Below are positions 1-8,753 of a stretch of DNA of 64,000 nt, piece after piece. The translations under genes were made by a program, and so were the position numbers. The stretch comes from JAVKFY01 sp040223615 (GTDB lineage: Bacteria > Pseudomonadota > Alphaproteobacteria > GCA-2731375). A model generated the notes under the pieces. That model was not told the origin of the DNA. It ran no database searches and saw only the letters and a list, made by a program, of their open reading frames with translations. The stretch is taken from the NCBI GenBank assembly GCA_040223615.1, contig JAVKFY010000053.1:1-64000 (forward strand). Direction: 5' to 3'. Numbering within the stretch: position 1 is the first letter of the stretch; every line of letters starts with the position of its first letter.

Positions 1-117
1 TTTTGGTGTGGTTTGTGGGTAGCTTGCTTGGGGGCGGCGGCGCTGGTGGCGGCCGCCGCTTTTCCCGCCTGTCGACCGGTTTGGCATCGCCTCCTCAGCA
101 TGGCACTCTCCGCGGCG

Positions 118-2226
118 ATGACCCGCCCTTCGCCACCCGCCGCCGAACGCCGCCCCGAAACCGTTGAACTGCACGGCATCTCCCGGACCGACGACTATGC
201 CTGGCTGCGCGACCCGGAATGGCGCGACGTGCTGCGCGACCCGACGAAGCTCAGCCCCGACATTCGCGCCTACCTGGAGGCCGAGAATGCCCACACGGAG
301 GCGGTGCTGGGCCCCTACGAGGAACTGAAGCGGCGCCTGGTCGCCGAGATGCGCGCGCGCATGCCCGAGGAAGATGCCTCGGTGCCGTCGCCGGACGGGC
401 CCTGGGCCTATTTCAATCGTTTCCGCGAGGGCGGCCAGCATCCGCAATGGTGCCGTATCCCGCGCGATGGCGCGCCCGAGACCGACGCCACGCTGCTGCT
501 TGACGGTGACAAGGAGGCCGAGGGCCGGGACTTCTTCCGCATCGTCGCCGCCCGGCACAGCCCCGACCATCGCCTGCTCGCCTGGGCCACCGACACAGCC
601 GGCAACGAGCTCTATACGATCCGGGTCCGCGACCTGGACAGCGGCACCGACCTCGCCATCGCCATCGAGGGCAACAATGGCGGCTTCGCCTGGGCCAACG
701 ACTCCAGGACCCTGTTCTACCTGCTGGTCGACGAAAATCACCGCGCCTCGTCGGTCTGGCGCCGCCGCGTCGACCGGCCGGACGAAGAGGCGGTGCTGGT
801 CTATCGGGAGGACGACCCCGGCTTCTTCCTCGGCGTGGCGCGTCTCGCCGCCGGCCGGTTCCTGGCGATCGACGCCCACCAGCGCAACACCTCGGAGGTC
901 TATCTGGTCGACGCCGACGACCCGGCATCGCCGCCACGCGTCGTCGCCGAACGCACCGAGGGCATCGAATATGCCGTGGAGCAGCACGGCGACCGGCTGA
1001 TCATCCGCACCAACGCCGACGACTGCGAAGACTACAAGCTGGTCACCGCGCCGCTGGCCGCGCCGGGGCGCGAGAACTGGGTCGACCTGGTGCCGCACCG
1101 GCCCGGCTGCCTGATCCGCGGCTATGACCTGTTCGAGCAGCACCTGGTGCGGCTGGAAACCGAGAACGCACTGCCGCGCATCGTCGTGCGCGACCTGGCC
1201 AGCGACGCCGAGCACGCCATCGCCTTCGACGAGGCGGCCTACGCGCTCAACCTCGGCGGCGGCTTCGAGTACGCGACCACCGCCTTGCGCTTCGGCTACA
1301 GCTCGATGACCACGCCGGCGCAGGTTTTCGACTACGACATGGCAAGCCGCGCGCGCACCTTGCGCAAGACCCAGAAGGTCCCCAGCGGGCACGACCCGGC
1401 CGCCTACGTGACCCGCCGCATCACCGCCACGGCGAGCGACGGCACCGAGATCCCGGTCTCGATCCTGGCCCGCGCCGATGTCGCGCTCGACGGCACCGCG
1501 CCGCTGCTGCTCTACGGCTATGGCAGCTACGGCATCTCGATGCCGGCCAGCTTCGGGACCAACCGGTTGAGCCTGGTCGACCGCGGCGTCGTCTACGCCA
1601 TCGCCCATATCCGTGGCGGCATGGAAGGCGGCTATCGCTGGTATCGCGAGGGCCGGCGCGAGGCCAAGACCAACACCTTCACCGACTACATCGCCTGCGC
1701 CGAGGCACTGATCGACGCCGGCTACACCGCCGTCGGCCGCATCGTCGGCCATGGCGGCAGCGCCGGCGGCATGCTGATGGGCGCGGTCGCCAACCTGCGG
1801 CCCGACCTGTTCGCCGGCATCGTCGCCGAAGTGCCGTTCGTCGACGTGCTGAGCACCATGTGCGACGCCAGCCTGCCCCTGACGCCGCCGGAATTTCCCG
1901 AGTGGGGCAACCCGATCGAAGACCCGGAGGTGTTCCGGCGCATCGCCGCCTATTCGCCCTACGACAACGTCGCCGCGCGGGCCTACCCGGCGATGCTGGT
2001 CACCGCCGGCATCACCGACCCGCGCGTGACCTACTGGGAACCGGCGAAGTGGGTGGCGAGGCTGCGCGAGCTGAAAACCGACGATAGTCTGTTGCTGCTG
2101 AAGACCGAGATGGCGGCCGGCCACGCCGGCGCCGCCGGGCGGTTCGACAAGCTGGAGGAAGTGGCGCTGGCCTACACCTTCGCCCTGCTGACGGTGGGGC
2201 TGGCCGACAAGGAGTTGGATCGATGA
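118..2226 (+). CDS. ptrB: Oligopeptidase B (S9A serine peptidase)
   Basis: Cytosolic prolyl-oligopeptidase-family enzyme that cleaves short peptides after basic residues. An N-terminal beta-propeller region is followed by a C-terminal alpha/beta-hydrolase domain. The nucleophile sits in GHGGSAGGM (Ser about residue 548). The Asp is in GITDPRVTYWEPAKW (about 634) and the His in AAGHAGAAGRFD (about 669). RGGMEGGYRWYREG and EWGNP match oligopeptidase B rather than prolyl endopeptidase, and about 702 aa is normal for the family. The frame stays open upstream to a TTG at 13 and an ATG at 100. I chose ATG 118 because the family-like sequence (TVELHGISRTDDYAWLRDPEW) begins just after it; no clear ribosome site decides this. 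The stop overlaps the next start by 4 bp (ATGA), implying translational coupling. Confidence 0.93.
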   Translation: MTRPSPPAAERRPETVELHGISRTDDYAWLRDPEWRDVLRDPTKLSPDIRAYLEAENAHTEAVLGPYEELKRRLVAEMRARMPEEDASVPSPDGPWAYFNRFREGGQHPQWCRIPRDGAPETDATLLLDGDKEAEGRDFFRIVAARHSPDHRLLAWATDTAGNELYTIRVRDLDSGTDLAIAIEGNNGGFAWANDSRTLFYLLVDENHRASSVWRRRVDRPDEEAVLVYREDDPGFFLGVARLAAGRFLAIDAHQRNTSEVYLVDADDPASPPRVVAERTEGIEYAVEQHGDRLIIRTNADDCEDYKLVTAPLAAPGRENWVDLVPHRPGCLIRGYDLFEQHLVRLETENALPRIVVRDLASDAEHAIAFDEAAYALNLGGGFEYATTALRFGYSSMTTPAQVFDYDMASRARTLRKTQKVPSGHDPAAYVTRRITATASDGTEIPVSILARADVALDGTAPLLLYGYGSYGISMPASFGTNRLSLVDRGVVYAIAHIRGGMEGGYRWYREGRREAKTNTFTDYIACAEALIDAGYTAVGRIVGHGGSAGGMLMGAVANLRPDLFAGIVAEVPFVDVLSTMCDASLPLTPPEFPEWGNPIEDPEVFRRIAAYSPYDNVAARAYPAMLVTAGITDPRVTYWEPAKWVARLRELKTDDSLLLLKTEMAAGHAGAAGRFDKLEEVALAYTFALLTVGLADKELDR

Positions 2227-3215
2227 GTGAGTGGTATTTCTCCATCGACGGCAAGCAGAGCGAGCCGATGGACCACAGCGAGGCGGCGAACTACGCCGCC
2301 GCGCATCCCGACGCCTATTGCTGGCGCGCCGGCTTCTCCGACTGGCAGCTCGTCAGCTCGGTGGGCGAACTGCAGGACAAGGTGCCGCCGCCGCCGATGG
2401 CGTCCGTCGCGGCGAGCCACCGCAGCCGCGCCGACGAGATCGACTACCGCATCCTCGGCCACGAGATGCAGTACGTGGAGGTCGAACTCGATCCCGGCGA
2501 GAGCGCCATCGCCGAGGCCGGATCGATGATGTACAAGGACGCCGACATCGAGATGACCACCATCTTCGGTGACGGCTCCGGCCAGGACAGCGGCTTTCTG
2601 AACAAGTTGATGGGTGCCGGCAAGCGGGTGCTGACCGGTGAATCCCTGTTCGCGACGGTGTTCACCCACCAGGGCGCCGGCAAGGCCCAGGTCGCCTTTG
2701 GCGCGCCCTTCCCCGGCACCATCCTGGCGCTGAACCTGGCGGAGAATAACGGTCGACTGATTTGCCAGAAGGACAGTTTCTTGGCCGCCGCCAAGGGCGT
2801 GCAGATCGGCATCCACTTCCAGCGCCGCATCCTCACCGGCCTGTTCGGCGGCGAAGGCTTCATCATGCAGAAGCTGGAGGGCGACGGCTGGGTCTTCGTG
2901 CACGCCGGCGGCACCCTGCACGAGCGCACGCTGCAGCCCGGCGAGCGCCTCCACGTCGACACTGGCTGCGTCGCCGCGATGACCGCCGATATCGACTTCG
3001 ACATCGTCCAGGCCGGCGGCATCAAGTCGATGCTGTTCGGCGGCGAGGGCCTGTTCTTCGCCAGCCTGACCGGGCCCGGCACGATCTGGCTGCAGAGCCT
3101 GCCATTCTCGCGCCTGGCCGGCCGCATGCTCGCCGCCGCCCCGCAACGCGGCGGCTCCAAGGGCGAAGGCTCGGTCCTCGGCGGCCTCGGCAAGCTGCTG
3201 GACGGGGATAACTAG
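2223..3215 (+). CDS. GYF_2 (DUF4339)-AIM24/TIGR00266 family protein
   Basis: Two-part protein of 330 aa. Residues 1-52 resemble the GYF_2/DUF4339 module (WYFSIDGKQSEPM, then WRAGFSDWQLV), a small putative peptide-binding domain. From about residue 65 to 300 it resembles the AIM24/TIGR00266 beta-rich fold (LGHEMQYVEVELDPGESAIAE, AGSMMYKD). The C-terminus is glycine-rich. No signal peptide or membrane segment is evident. AIM24 relatives are widespread, but their bacterial function is unsettled. The start overlaps the ptrB stop (ATGA), so the two are probably co-transcribed, although no functional link is known. The family call is firm; the role is unknown. Confidence 0.85.
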   Translation: MSEWYFSIDGKQSEPMDHSEAANYAAAHPDAYCWRAGFSDWQLVSSVGELQDKVPPPPMASVAASHRSRADEIDYRILGHEMQYVEVELDPGESAIAEAGSMMYKDADIEMTTIFGDGSGQDSGFLNKLMGAGKRVLTGESLFATVFTHQGAGKAQVAFGAPFPGTILALNLAENNGRLICQKDSFLAAAKGVQIGIHFQRRILTGLFGGEGFIMQKLEGDGWVFVHAGGTLHERTLQPGERLHVDTGCVAAMTADIDFDIVQAGGIKSMLFGGEGLFFASLTGPGTIWLQSLPFSRLAGRMLAAAPQRGGSKGEGSVLGGLGKLLDGDN

Positions 3216-3364
3216 GCGCCGGCGGCGCCGGATGCCCGAATCAAGACAAAGGGTGTCCGGTTAAGATTGGGGTGATTGTCCGTTTCCTGGTGCCGCTCAG
3301 GCGGTTGCGCCGCTTCGGGCGGCACCGGACAGAAGAACCGCGACCGATTGGTCCAGCTTCTGTA

Positions 3365-3580
3365 CGTGGATGCCCCGAACAAGTCGGGGCATGACGACCT
3401 TACTAAAAACATAGAAAACGCGTCATGGCCCGGCTTGTCCGGGCCATCCACGTCCCTGCACTTGCAAAGGCGTTGAGGGGGGCGCAGGACCGGAAGGACT
3501 TAACCGGACAGCCGTGGATCAAGTCCGGGCATGACGAGATTTGTTTCTGATCGTCATGGCCGGGCCTGATCCGGCCGTCT
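3365..3580. repeat. Cluster of four alphaproteobacterial palindromic repeats
   Basis: The 366-bp gap 3216-3581 has no convincing gene. It contains four copies of a short palindromic element: 3365-3397 and 3421-3452 (complete, opposite orientation), 3512-3537 (one arm reduced) and 3552-3580. Each has a CGTCATG-type end, a GC-rich stem (GGCCCGG/CCGGGCC or GCCCCG/CGGGGC) and a short loop around CTTGT or AACAAG. The same element recurs near 29022 and 55771. Such elements are common between genes of GC-rich alphaproteobacteria and can form RNA hairpins. The last copy abuts the stop of the minus-strand gene at 3582, so it may end or stabilise that transcript. Confidence 0.75.
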
Positions 3581-3581
3581 C

Positions 3582-4433
3582 CTACCGTCTCAGCCACGGC
3601 TTCATCAGCCCGCCGAGGTCTCGTGACGAATGCGCCCGGGCGGCGAAGCCGAAGTCGCCGGCCTTGATCTCGGCCAGCGTGGCGTTGACGAAGGTCGATG
3701 CCGCCTGCATCAGGCTGCCGCCGAGGCTGACCCGGCGGACGCCGAGGTCGCGCAGTTCGGCCAGCGCCGGCATGGCGCGACCGGCCACGGTGTGTACGTT
3801 GAGCGGCCCGTCGATGGTCGTCACCAGCCGACTAATGGTCGCCGCGTCCTGCACGCCCGGCACGTAAACGCTCGGCGCGCCGGCGGCCAGGAACGCATTG
3901 GCCCGGCGCACCGCCTCGGCGAAGTTCGCCTCCGCGTCGCCATGACCGACCAGGTAGGGGTCGGTACGCGCGTTCAGCACGAAGTCGACACCGGCCCCGC
4001 GCGCCGCCGCTACGCCGGCCTCGATCCGCGCCACCGCCAGCTCGAAGGGCATCAGTTCGCCCGAGCCGGGCACCACGTCCTCGATGTTGCAGCCAACCAG
4101 CCCCGCCGCGATCGCTTGCGCGACGGTCGCCGCAACCGCCTCCGGCTCGGTGCCGTAGCCGGCCTCGAGGTCGGCGGTGACCGGCAGGTCGGTGCGGTTC
4201 GCGATCCCGCCCGCGAAGCCGATCTGGAACGCGCGGCTCAGGTTTTCACCATCCGGCGCCCCGTTGGCGACGGCGACACCCGCCGAGGTGGTGGCGATGG
4301 CGGCGAAGCCGGCCGCCGCCATCAGCGCCGCGCTGGCGTGGTCCCAGCAGTTCGGCAGAAGCAGCACGTCGCCTTCGGTGTGCATGCGGTTGAACGCGGC
4401 GGTCTTCTCTCGCTGCGCACTGCTGACGGTCAT
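3582..4433 (-). CDS. Isocitrate lyase/PEP mutase superfamily protein
   Basis: A 283-aa TIM-barrel protein of the PEP mutase/2-methylisocitrate lyase superfamily, whose members make or break C-C or P-C bonds next to a carboxylate using Mg2+. LLLPNCWDHASAALMAAAGF, TTSAGVAVANG and TADLEAGYG are typical superfamily strands. The KKCGH-type catalytic loop of true isocitrate and methylisocitrate lyases is absent: after GCNIEDVVPG the chain continues SGELM. This points to the less characterised PEPM-like subgroup (phosphonopyruvate hydrolase or oxaloacetate decarboxylase-like). It is divergent from the LysR gene at 4527 and has a paralogue at 5429-6286, so the regulator may control both. The substrate is unknown. 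Confidence 0.85.
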   Translation of the reverse strand: MTVSSAQREKTAAFNRMHTEGDVLLLPNCWDHASAALMAAAGFAAIATTSAGVAVANGAPDGENLSRAFQIGFAGGIANRTDLPVTADLEAGYGTEPEAVAATVAQAIAAGLVGCNIEDVVPGSGELMPFELAVARIEAGVAAARGAGVDFVLNARTDPYLVGHGDAEANFAEAVRRANAFLAAGAPSVYVPGVQDAATISRLVTTIDGPLNVHTVAGRAMPALAELRDLGVRRVSLGGSLMQAASTFVNATLAEIKAGDFGFAARAHSSRDLGGLMKPWLRR

Positions 4434-4494
4434 CTGCGGTCTCCTTGGCTGTCATTCGCCGTATCCTCGCCTTGCCGACCTGATCCGTCCAATG

Positions 4495-4503
4495 CATAGT
4501 ATG
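4495..4503. promoter_or_regulatory. Candidate LysR operator in the divergent 4434-4526 spacer
   Basis: The 93-bp spacer between the divergent lyase and LysR genes contains the perfect palindrome CATAGTATG in an A/T-richer stretch. LysR regulators usually bind dyads of the T-N11-A type close to their own start, so this is the best candidate there. It rests on position and symmetry only. Confidence 0.3.
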
Positions 4504-4526
4504 TAGAGACAACATCAGGAATTCTG

Positions 4527-5432
4527 ATGAACTCGACGGCCGAGATCGAAGCCTTCGTTGCCGTGGCGCGCCAGCAGGGCGTGACTCGCGCGGCGGCACA
4601 CCTGAACCGTTCGCAGCCCGCGATCACCCGGCGCATCCGGCAGCTGGAAAAGGCGCTGGGCGCGCCGTTGATCGAGCGTGGGCCGGGCGGCGCGGTGCTG
4701 AGCGAGGCCGGCCGCGCCTTTCTGCCGCACGCCGAGGCGGCGCTGGCGGCGATCCGCGATGGCGCCGAGGCGGTGGCGGCGCTGTCGCGCGATGACGCCG
4801 GCGTGGTGTCGCTCGCCATCGTTGGCACGCTTGCCGACTCGCCGCTCGTTGCGCACCTGCAGGCCTACCTGCGCCGCCACCCGGATCTGCGTCTCGACCT
4901 GCGCACCGCCAACAGTCAGGAGGTCAGCGCTCAGGTTCGCCGCGGCGAGGTGGCGCTGGGTCTGCGCTACTTCGCCGATGCCGGCGCCGATCTGGTGTCG
5001 CAGGACATCGGCGCCGAGCCGCTGATCCTGGTCTGCGCCGCCGACCATCGCTTCGCCGGCAAGCGGCCGCGTCCGCTGTCGCAGCTCGGCGACGAACGCT
5101 GGCTCGCTTTCCCGGCTGGCCGCAACCGGCCGCCGTCGTCCGGCCACCAGGTCGAAAACCAACTTGCCAAGGCCGGGCTCGGGGACGCCGAGATGCTGAC
5201 CGTCGACAGCCTGACGGCGCAAAAGCGCCTGGTCGAGGCTGGCTTCGGCATCGCACTGCTGCCGCGGAGTGCGATCCGCGAGGAACTCAGGCTCGGCACG
5301 CTGGCGACGATCGCCGCACCGAGCCTCGCCGCGATGCAGCCGGTCTGCGCCGTGCACCGGCGCAACGGCTACCTCAACGGCGCCTGCCGCGCCCTGCTCG
5401 ACGATCTACGCTCGGCGAAGATCGCGTTCTAG
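4527..5432 (+). CDS. LysR-family transcriptional regulator
   Basis: A 301-aa DNA-binding regulator. Residues 1-60 form the winged helix-turn-helix (AFVAVARQQGVTRAAAHLNRS, then QPAITRRIRQLEKALGAPL). Residues 90-290 form the periplasmic-binding-like effector domain (GVVSLAIVGTLAD at its start). It lies between two PEP-mutase-like genes, divergent from the first and convergent with the second, which makes those enzymes its likely targets. Its TAG stop lies in the tetramer CTAG (5429-5432), whose other strand is the stop of the convergent gene. The effector cannot be read from sequence. Confidence 0.93.
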   Translation: MNSTAEIEAFVAVARQQGVTRAAAHLNRSQPAITRRIRQLEKALGAPLIERGPGGAVLSEAGRAFLPHAEAALAAIRDGAEAVAALSRDDAGVVSLAIVGTLADSPLVAHLQAYLRRHPDLRLDLRTANSQEVSAQVRRGEVALGLRYFADAGADLVSQDIGAEPLILVCAADHRFAGKRPRPLSQLGDERWLAFPAGRNRPPSSGHQVENQLAKAGLGDAEMLTVDSLTAQKRLVEAGFGIALLPRSAIREELRLGTLATIAAPSLAAMQPVCAVHRRNGYLNGACRALLDDLRSAKIAF

Positions 5433-6286
5433 CCGCCCTTCTGCCATGCGGCCATCAGCTTGTTGGCCTCCGGGTGGCTCATCATGTTGCCGCCATAGCC
5501 GAACGTGCCCTCGGCCTTCAGCGTCGCCAGGGCATCGCGCACAAGTCCCAGCGCCGCCAGCGCCAGGCTGCCGCCGATGGAAATCCGCGCCACCCCTAGC
5601 TTCTCGTACTCAGCCGCCGACAAGGTGCCGGGCCGGCCGGCCATCACGTTCATCGGACCGTCGATCGCGCTCGCGAGCTTGCCGACGGTGTCGGCGTCGA
5701 CCGGCCCCGGCACGAAGGCCGAACCGGCACCGGCGGCGAGGTAGGCGTTGGCGCGCCGGATCGACTCGTCGAGGCAGGCCGACGGTTCGCCGAAGCCGCG
5801 CAGGTAGGGATCGACCCGGGCGTTGATCACGAAGTCCGGCAGGCCGGCCTTGTCGGCGGCCTCCGCGCCGGCATGGATGCGCGCCACCGCCAGGTCGAAA
5901 TCCATCAGCTTGCCGCTTGCCTGGTCGCCGTCCTCGATGTTGCAGCCGGCCAGGCCGATGCCGATCGCCCGGGTCACCGTGTCGGCGACCGCCGCCGGCT
6001 CGCTGCCGAAACCGGCGACCAGGTCAGCGGTCACCGGCACGCTGGCATGCGCGGCGATGCTGGCAGCGATGCCCAGCATCCGGTCCTGGCCGATATGTTC
6101 GCCGTCGGGGAAGCCGACCGCGTTGGCGACGCCGGAACTGGTGGTGGCGATGGCCGGAAAGCCGGCGGCGACCATCAATGCCGCGCTGACCTCGTCCCAG
6201 GCGTTGGGCAGCACCAGCACCTGTGGGCCCCGGTGCAGCGCGCGGAATGTCTTCGCCTTGGCCTTGTGGTCGTCGCTGATCGCCAT
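5429..6286 (-). CDS. Isocitrate lyase/PEP mutase superfamily protein (paralogue)
   Basis: A 285-aa TIM-barrel enzyme clearly related to 3582-4433. It shares VLPNAWDEVSAALMVAAGFPA, TTSSGVANAVGFPDGE, TADLVAGFGSEPAAVADT and GCNIEDGDQASGKLM. As in the paralogue, the Cys-containing lyase loop is missing, so a classical isocitrate or methylisocitrate lyase assignment is not supported. PEPM-like phosphonopyruvate or oxaloacetate chemistry is more likely. The start is ATG at 6286, preceded by AAAGGAGCGAGAC. The gene is convergent with the LysR gene and shares the palindromic CTAG stop tetramer with it. Confidence 0.85.
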   Translation of the reverse strand: MAISDDHKAKAKTFRALHRGPQVLVLPNAWDEVSAALMVAAGFPAIATTSSGVANAVGFPDGEHIGQDRMLGIAASIAAHASVPVTADLVAGFGSEPAAVADTVTRAIGIGLAGCNIEDGDQASGKLMDFDLAVARIHAGAEAADKAGLPDFVINARVDPYLRGFGEPSACLDESIRRANAYLAAGAGSAFVPGPVDADTVGKLASAIDGPMNVMAGRPGTLSAAEYEKLGVARISIGGSLALAALGLVRDALATLKAEGTFGYGGNMMSHPEANKLMAAWQKGG

Positions 6287-6400
6287 GTCTCGCTCCTTTG
6301 CTCGCCGTCAGTGTGGCACCGCGGCGGCGGCCGTACCATTACCTGAAACGGAGGGGCCCGGCACCGGCCATTGCCGGCGCGTGGCCCGGGCCGGTTGCCG

Positions 6401-6868
6401 CTAGCGCGTCGCCGTGCCCTGGCGCGCCGCCAGCGCCGCTTCGCGTGCGCTGAGCTCGGCCTCGACCTCATCCAGCAGTTCGCGCACCCGCGCCTCGTTG
6501 GCGGCATAGTCGCGATACAGATCGGGCAGGTCGCGCAGGCGGCGTTCCAGGTTCTCGCGCGCGGGATCGTCGTCCGGCATCAGCCGATGTTCGTGTTTCA
6601 GCCGGTCGAGCTCGACCCTGGTAAAGCTCTGGTTCACCAGCAGGTTGTCGATGCCCCACAGATACTGCCGGCGCAAGGCGCGCAAGTAGGTCAGCTCACG
6701 CTGCTCGCGGGCCAGATCTTCCGCCGCCGCGGCACTCTCCACCGGTGGCAGCGGCTGCCGGTGCGGCGGCGGCGCGGTCGGCAGCGCGCCGGCCATCAAC
6801 GCCGTCAGCCCGAGCGCCAGCGCGGCCACCGCCAGACCCAGGGTCAGCTTGCGTTTCGATGTCGCCAT
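6401..6868 (-). CDS. Small membrane-anchored coiled-coil protein of unknown function
   Basis: A 155-aa protein with a basic start (MATSKRKL), one hydrophobic segment at residues 8-28 that could be a signal anchor, and a proline-rich linker (TAPPPHRQPLPP). A highly charged helical region follows from about residue 45 to 150, rich in Arg, Glu and Leu and consistent with coiled coil. It is probably anchored in the inner membrane with the helical part outside. No family was recognised. It is divergent from the oxidase at 6958 with an 89-bp gap. Codon use matches its neighbours, supporting a real gene. Confidence 0.6.
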   Translation of the reverse strand: MATSKRKLTLGLAVAALALGLTALMAGALPTAPPPHRQPLPPVESAAAAEDLAREQRELTYLRALRRQYLWGIDNLLVNQSFTRVELDRLKHEHRLMPDDDPARENLERRLRDLPDLYRDYAANEARVRELLDEVEAELSAREAALAARQGTATR

Positions 6869-6957
6869 GGATCATCCACGCACCGACTCTACGGTGCGAG
6901 ACCGGCCATCGACAACGCGCTAGACTGCGCCCGGCAATCACGGAGACGACAGCGACG

Positions 6958-8055
6958 ATGGACTTCGAAGCAGCGAAGGCGGCCGGATTCGAGAACCTTC
7001 ACGAGGTCGTGCGCCAGGCCCGGATCAACCTGAACGCGAATATCTGGGACTATCTGGTCGGCGGCACCGAGAGCGAGACCACGCTGCGCCGCAACCGGCT
7101 GGCGCTGGATACCGTGGCGTTCCGGCCGCGCGTGCTGAACGACGTCTCCAAGGTCGACCTGACGTGCGAGTTCCTGGGCAAGCGGCTGGACCTGCCGGTC
7201 TGCGCTGCGCCGGTCGGCTCGCTGGAAAGCTTCCACGAGGAGGGCGGCGCCGCCATGGTCAAGGGCTGCGCCGAGGCCGGCACCGCGATGATGCTGAGTT
7301 CGGTGTCGCAGCCGGGCCTGGAGGCGGTGGCCAAGGCCGCGCCCGACGCGCTGCGCATCTTCCAGCTCTACGTGCGCGGCGACACCGGCTGGATCGACGA
7401 CATCGCCAAGCGCGCCATCGCCAACGACTACACCGCTTTTTGCCTCACCGTCGACACCGCGCACTACAGCCGGCGCGAGCGCGACATCGACAAGCGCTTC
7501 GACAAGCGCTGGCGCCGTGGCGACGAGTACATGGCGGCGACGCAAGCGGCGTTGAGCTGGTCGGAGGTCGAGCGCTTCAAGGGCAAGCACGATATCCCGC
7601 TGATCCTGAAGGGCATCGCCACCGGAGAGGACGCGAAGATCGCGGTCGAGCATGGCGTCGAGGTGGTCTACGTCTCCAATCACGGCGGCCGACAGCTCGA
7701 CCACGGGCGCGGCGCCATGGACGTGCTGCCGGAGGTGGTCGACGCGATCGCCGGGCGCGCCAAGATCATGGTCGACGGCAGCTTCCTGCGCGGCTCCGAT
7801 ATCGTGAAGGGCATTGCGGCCGGCGCCGACTGTATCGGCATCGGCCGCATGGCGGTGGCCGGCCTGGCCGGCGCCGGCCAGGCCGGCGTCGCGCGCGTCA
7901 TGCACCTGCTGAAGCACGAGGCGTCGATCTGCTTCGGCCTGCTGGGCGTCACCGGCTGGGACCAGCTCACGACCGCGCACATCCATCGCGGCGCTCCCGC
8001 GGTCACCGACCCGTCGGTGTGGAGCGCCTTCCCGCTGCTCGACTCGCCGCGCTGA
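6958..8055 (+). CDS. FMN-dependent alpha-hydroxy-acid oxidase/dehydrogenase
   Basis: A 365-aa TIM-barrel flavoenzyme of the lactate dehydrogenase/glycolate oxidase family, oxidising an (S)-2-hydroxy acid to a 2-oxo acid. Visible motifs: NANIWDYLVGGTESETTLRRN near the N-terminus; the FMN lysine in LILKGI (about Lys218); and the active-site segment SNHGGRQLDH, with base His about 242 and carboxylate-binding Arg about 245. GSFLRGSDIVKGIAAGAD forms the phosphate-binding end. The frame stays open upstream to 6745, but ATG 6958 has a GGAGACGAC ribosome site and fits the family start. No long transmembrane insert is present, so it is probably soluble. The exact substrate is unknown. Confidence 0.92.
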   Translation: MDFEAAKAAGFENLHEVVRQARINLNANIWDYLVGGTESETTLRRNRLALDTVAFRPRVLNDVSKVDLTCEFLGKRLDLPVCAAPVGSLESFHEEGGAAMVKGCAEAGTAMMLSSVSQPGLEAVAKAAPDALRIFQLYVRGDTGWIDDIAKRAIANDYTAFCLTVDTAHYSRRERDIDKRFDKRWRRGDEYMAATQAALSWSEVERFKGKHDIPLILKGIATGEDAKIAVEHGVEVVYVSNHGGRQLDHGRGAMDVLPEVVDAIAGRAKIMVDGSFLRGSDIVKGIAAGADCIGIGRMAVAGLAGAGQAGVARVMHLLKHEASICFGLLGVTGWDQLTTAHIHRGAPAVTDPSVWSAFPLLDSPR

Positions 8056-8085
8056 CCATAAGCAACATCACGAACAGGAAACCCG

Positions 8086-8694
8086 ATGAGCAAGCTGACG
8101 ATCTACGGGACGCCGCAGGCGCGTCCCTACCGCACCTACTGGATGGCGCGCGAGCTGGGGCTCGACTACGAGGCCAAGCCCTGGAGCTTCCGCGGCGAAG
8201 AGCTGAAGAGCGACGCCTACAAGGAAATCAACCCGAACGTCCGCATCCCGGCGATCGATGACGACGGCTTCAAGCTCTGGGAGTCGATGGCGATCAATCT
8301 CTATCTCGCCCGCAAGCACGGCGGCCCATTGCAACCCGCCGATCTGCAGGGCGAAGCGCAGGCGATGATGTGGTCCTTCTGGGTCATGACCGAGATCGAG
8401 AAGCCGGTGCTGGCCTACCTGTTCCAGATGATGGGGCCGGAGGACAAGCGCGACCCGGCGGTGATGGAGACGTCGCTCGACGAACTGAAGCGGCCGCTCG
8501 CGGTGCTCGACGATCATCTCGCCAAGTCGCCCTACATCCTCGGCGGCGATTTCACCGTCGCCGACCTCAACGTCGCCGCGGTGCTGAGCTGGGCCAAGAT
8601 GTCGAAGATCGACCTGTCTGCCTGGCCCAAGGTGAAGGACTGGCTCGACCGCTGCCTCGGCCGACCGGCCGCCAAGGCGGCGCGCGAAGGCTGA
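8086..8694 (+). CDS. Glutathione S-transferase family protein
   Basis: A 202-aa soluble GST. The N-terminal thioredoxin-like domain (LTIYGTPQARPYRTYWMAREL) has the cis-proline segment NPNVRIPAI and the glutathione-binding ES pair (LWESMAINLYLARK). The C-terminal helical domain contains GGDFTVADLNVAA, the usual N-capping box/hydrophobic staple. It starts 30 bp after the hydroxyacid oxidase, with AACAGGAAACCCG upstream of ATG 8086, and may share its transcript. Family members conjugate glutathione or reduce disulfides; the substrate is not predictable. Confidence 0.92.
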   Translation: MSKLTIYGTPQARPYRTYWMARELGLDYEAKPWSFRGEELKSDAYKEINPNVRIPAIDDDGFKLWESMAINLYLARKHGGPLQPADLQGEAQAMMWSFWVMTEIEKPVLAYLFQMMGPEDKRDPAVMETSLDELKRPLAVLDDHLAKSPYILGGDFTVADLNVAAVLSWAKMSKIDLSAWPKVKDWLDRCLGRPAAKAAREG

Positions 8695-8706
8695 CGCGGT
8701 TGCCGC

Positions 8707-8736
8707 AGCCGGCGGATTGACACGGATTCGCCGGCT
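8707..8736. other. Perfect 8-bp inverted repeat between two genes
   Basis: AGCCGGCG (8707-8714) and CGCCGGCT (8729-8736) can pair around a 14-nt loop between the GST stop and the next start. There is no downstream U-tract, so this is not a standard intrinsic terminator. It could attenuate or stabilise the message. Chance occurrence in GC-rich DNA remains possible. Confidence 0.3.
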
Positions 8737-8753
8737 TCGGCATAAGGGCCGCC

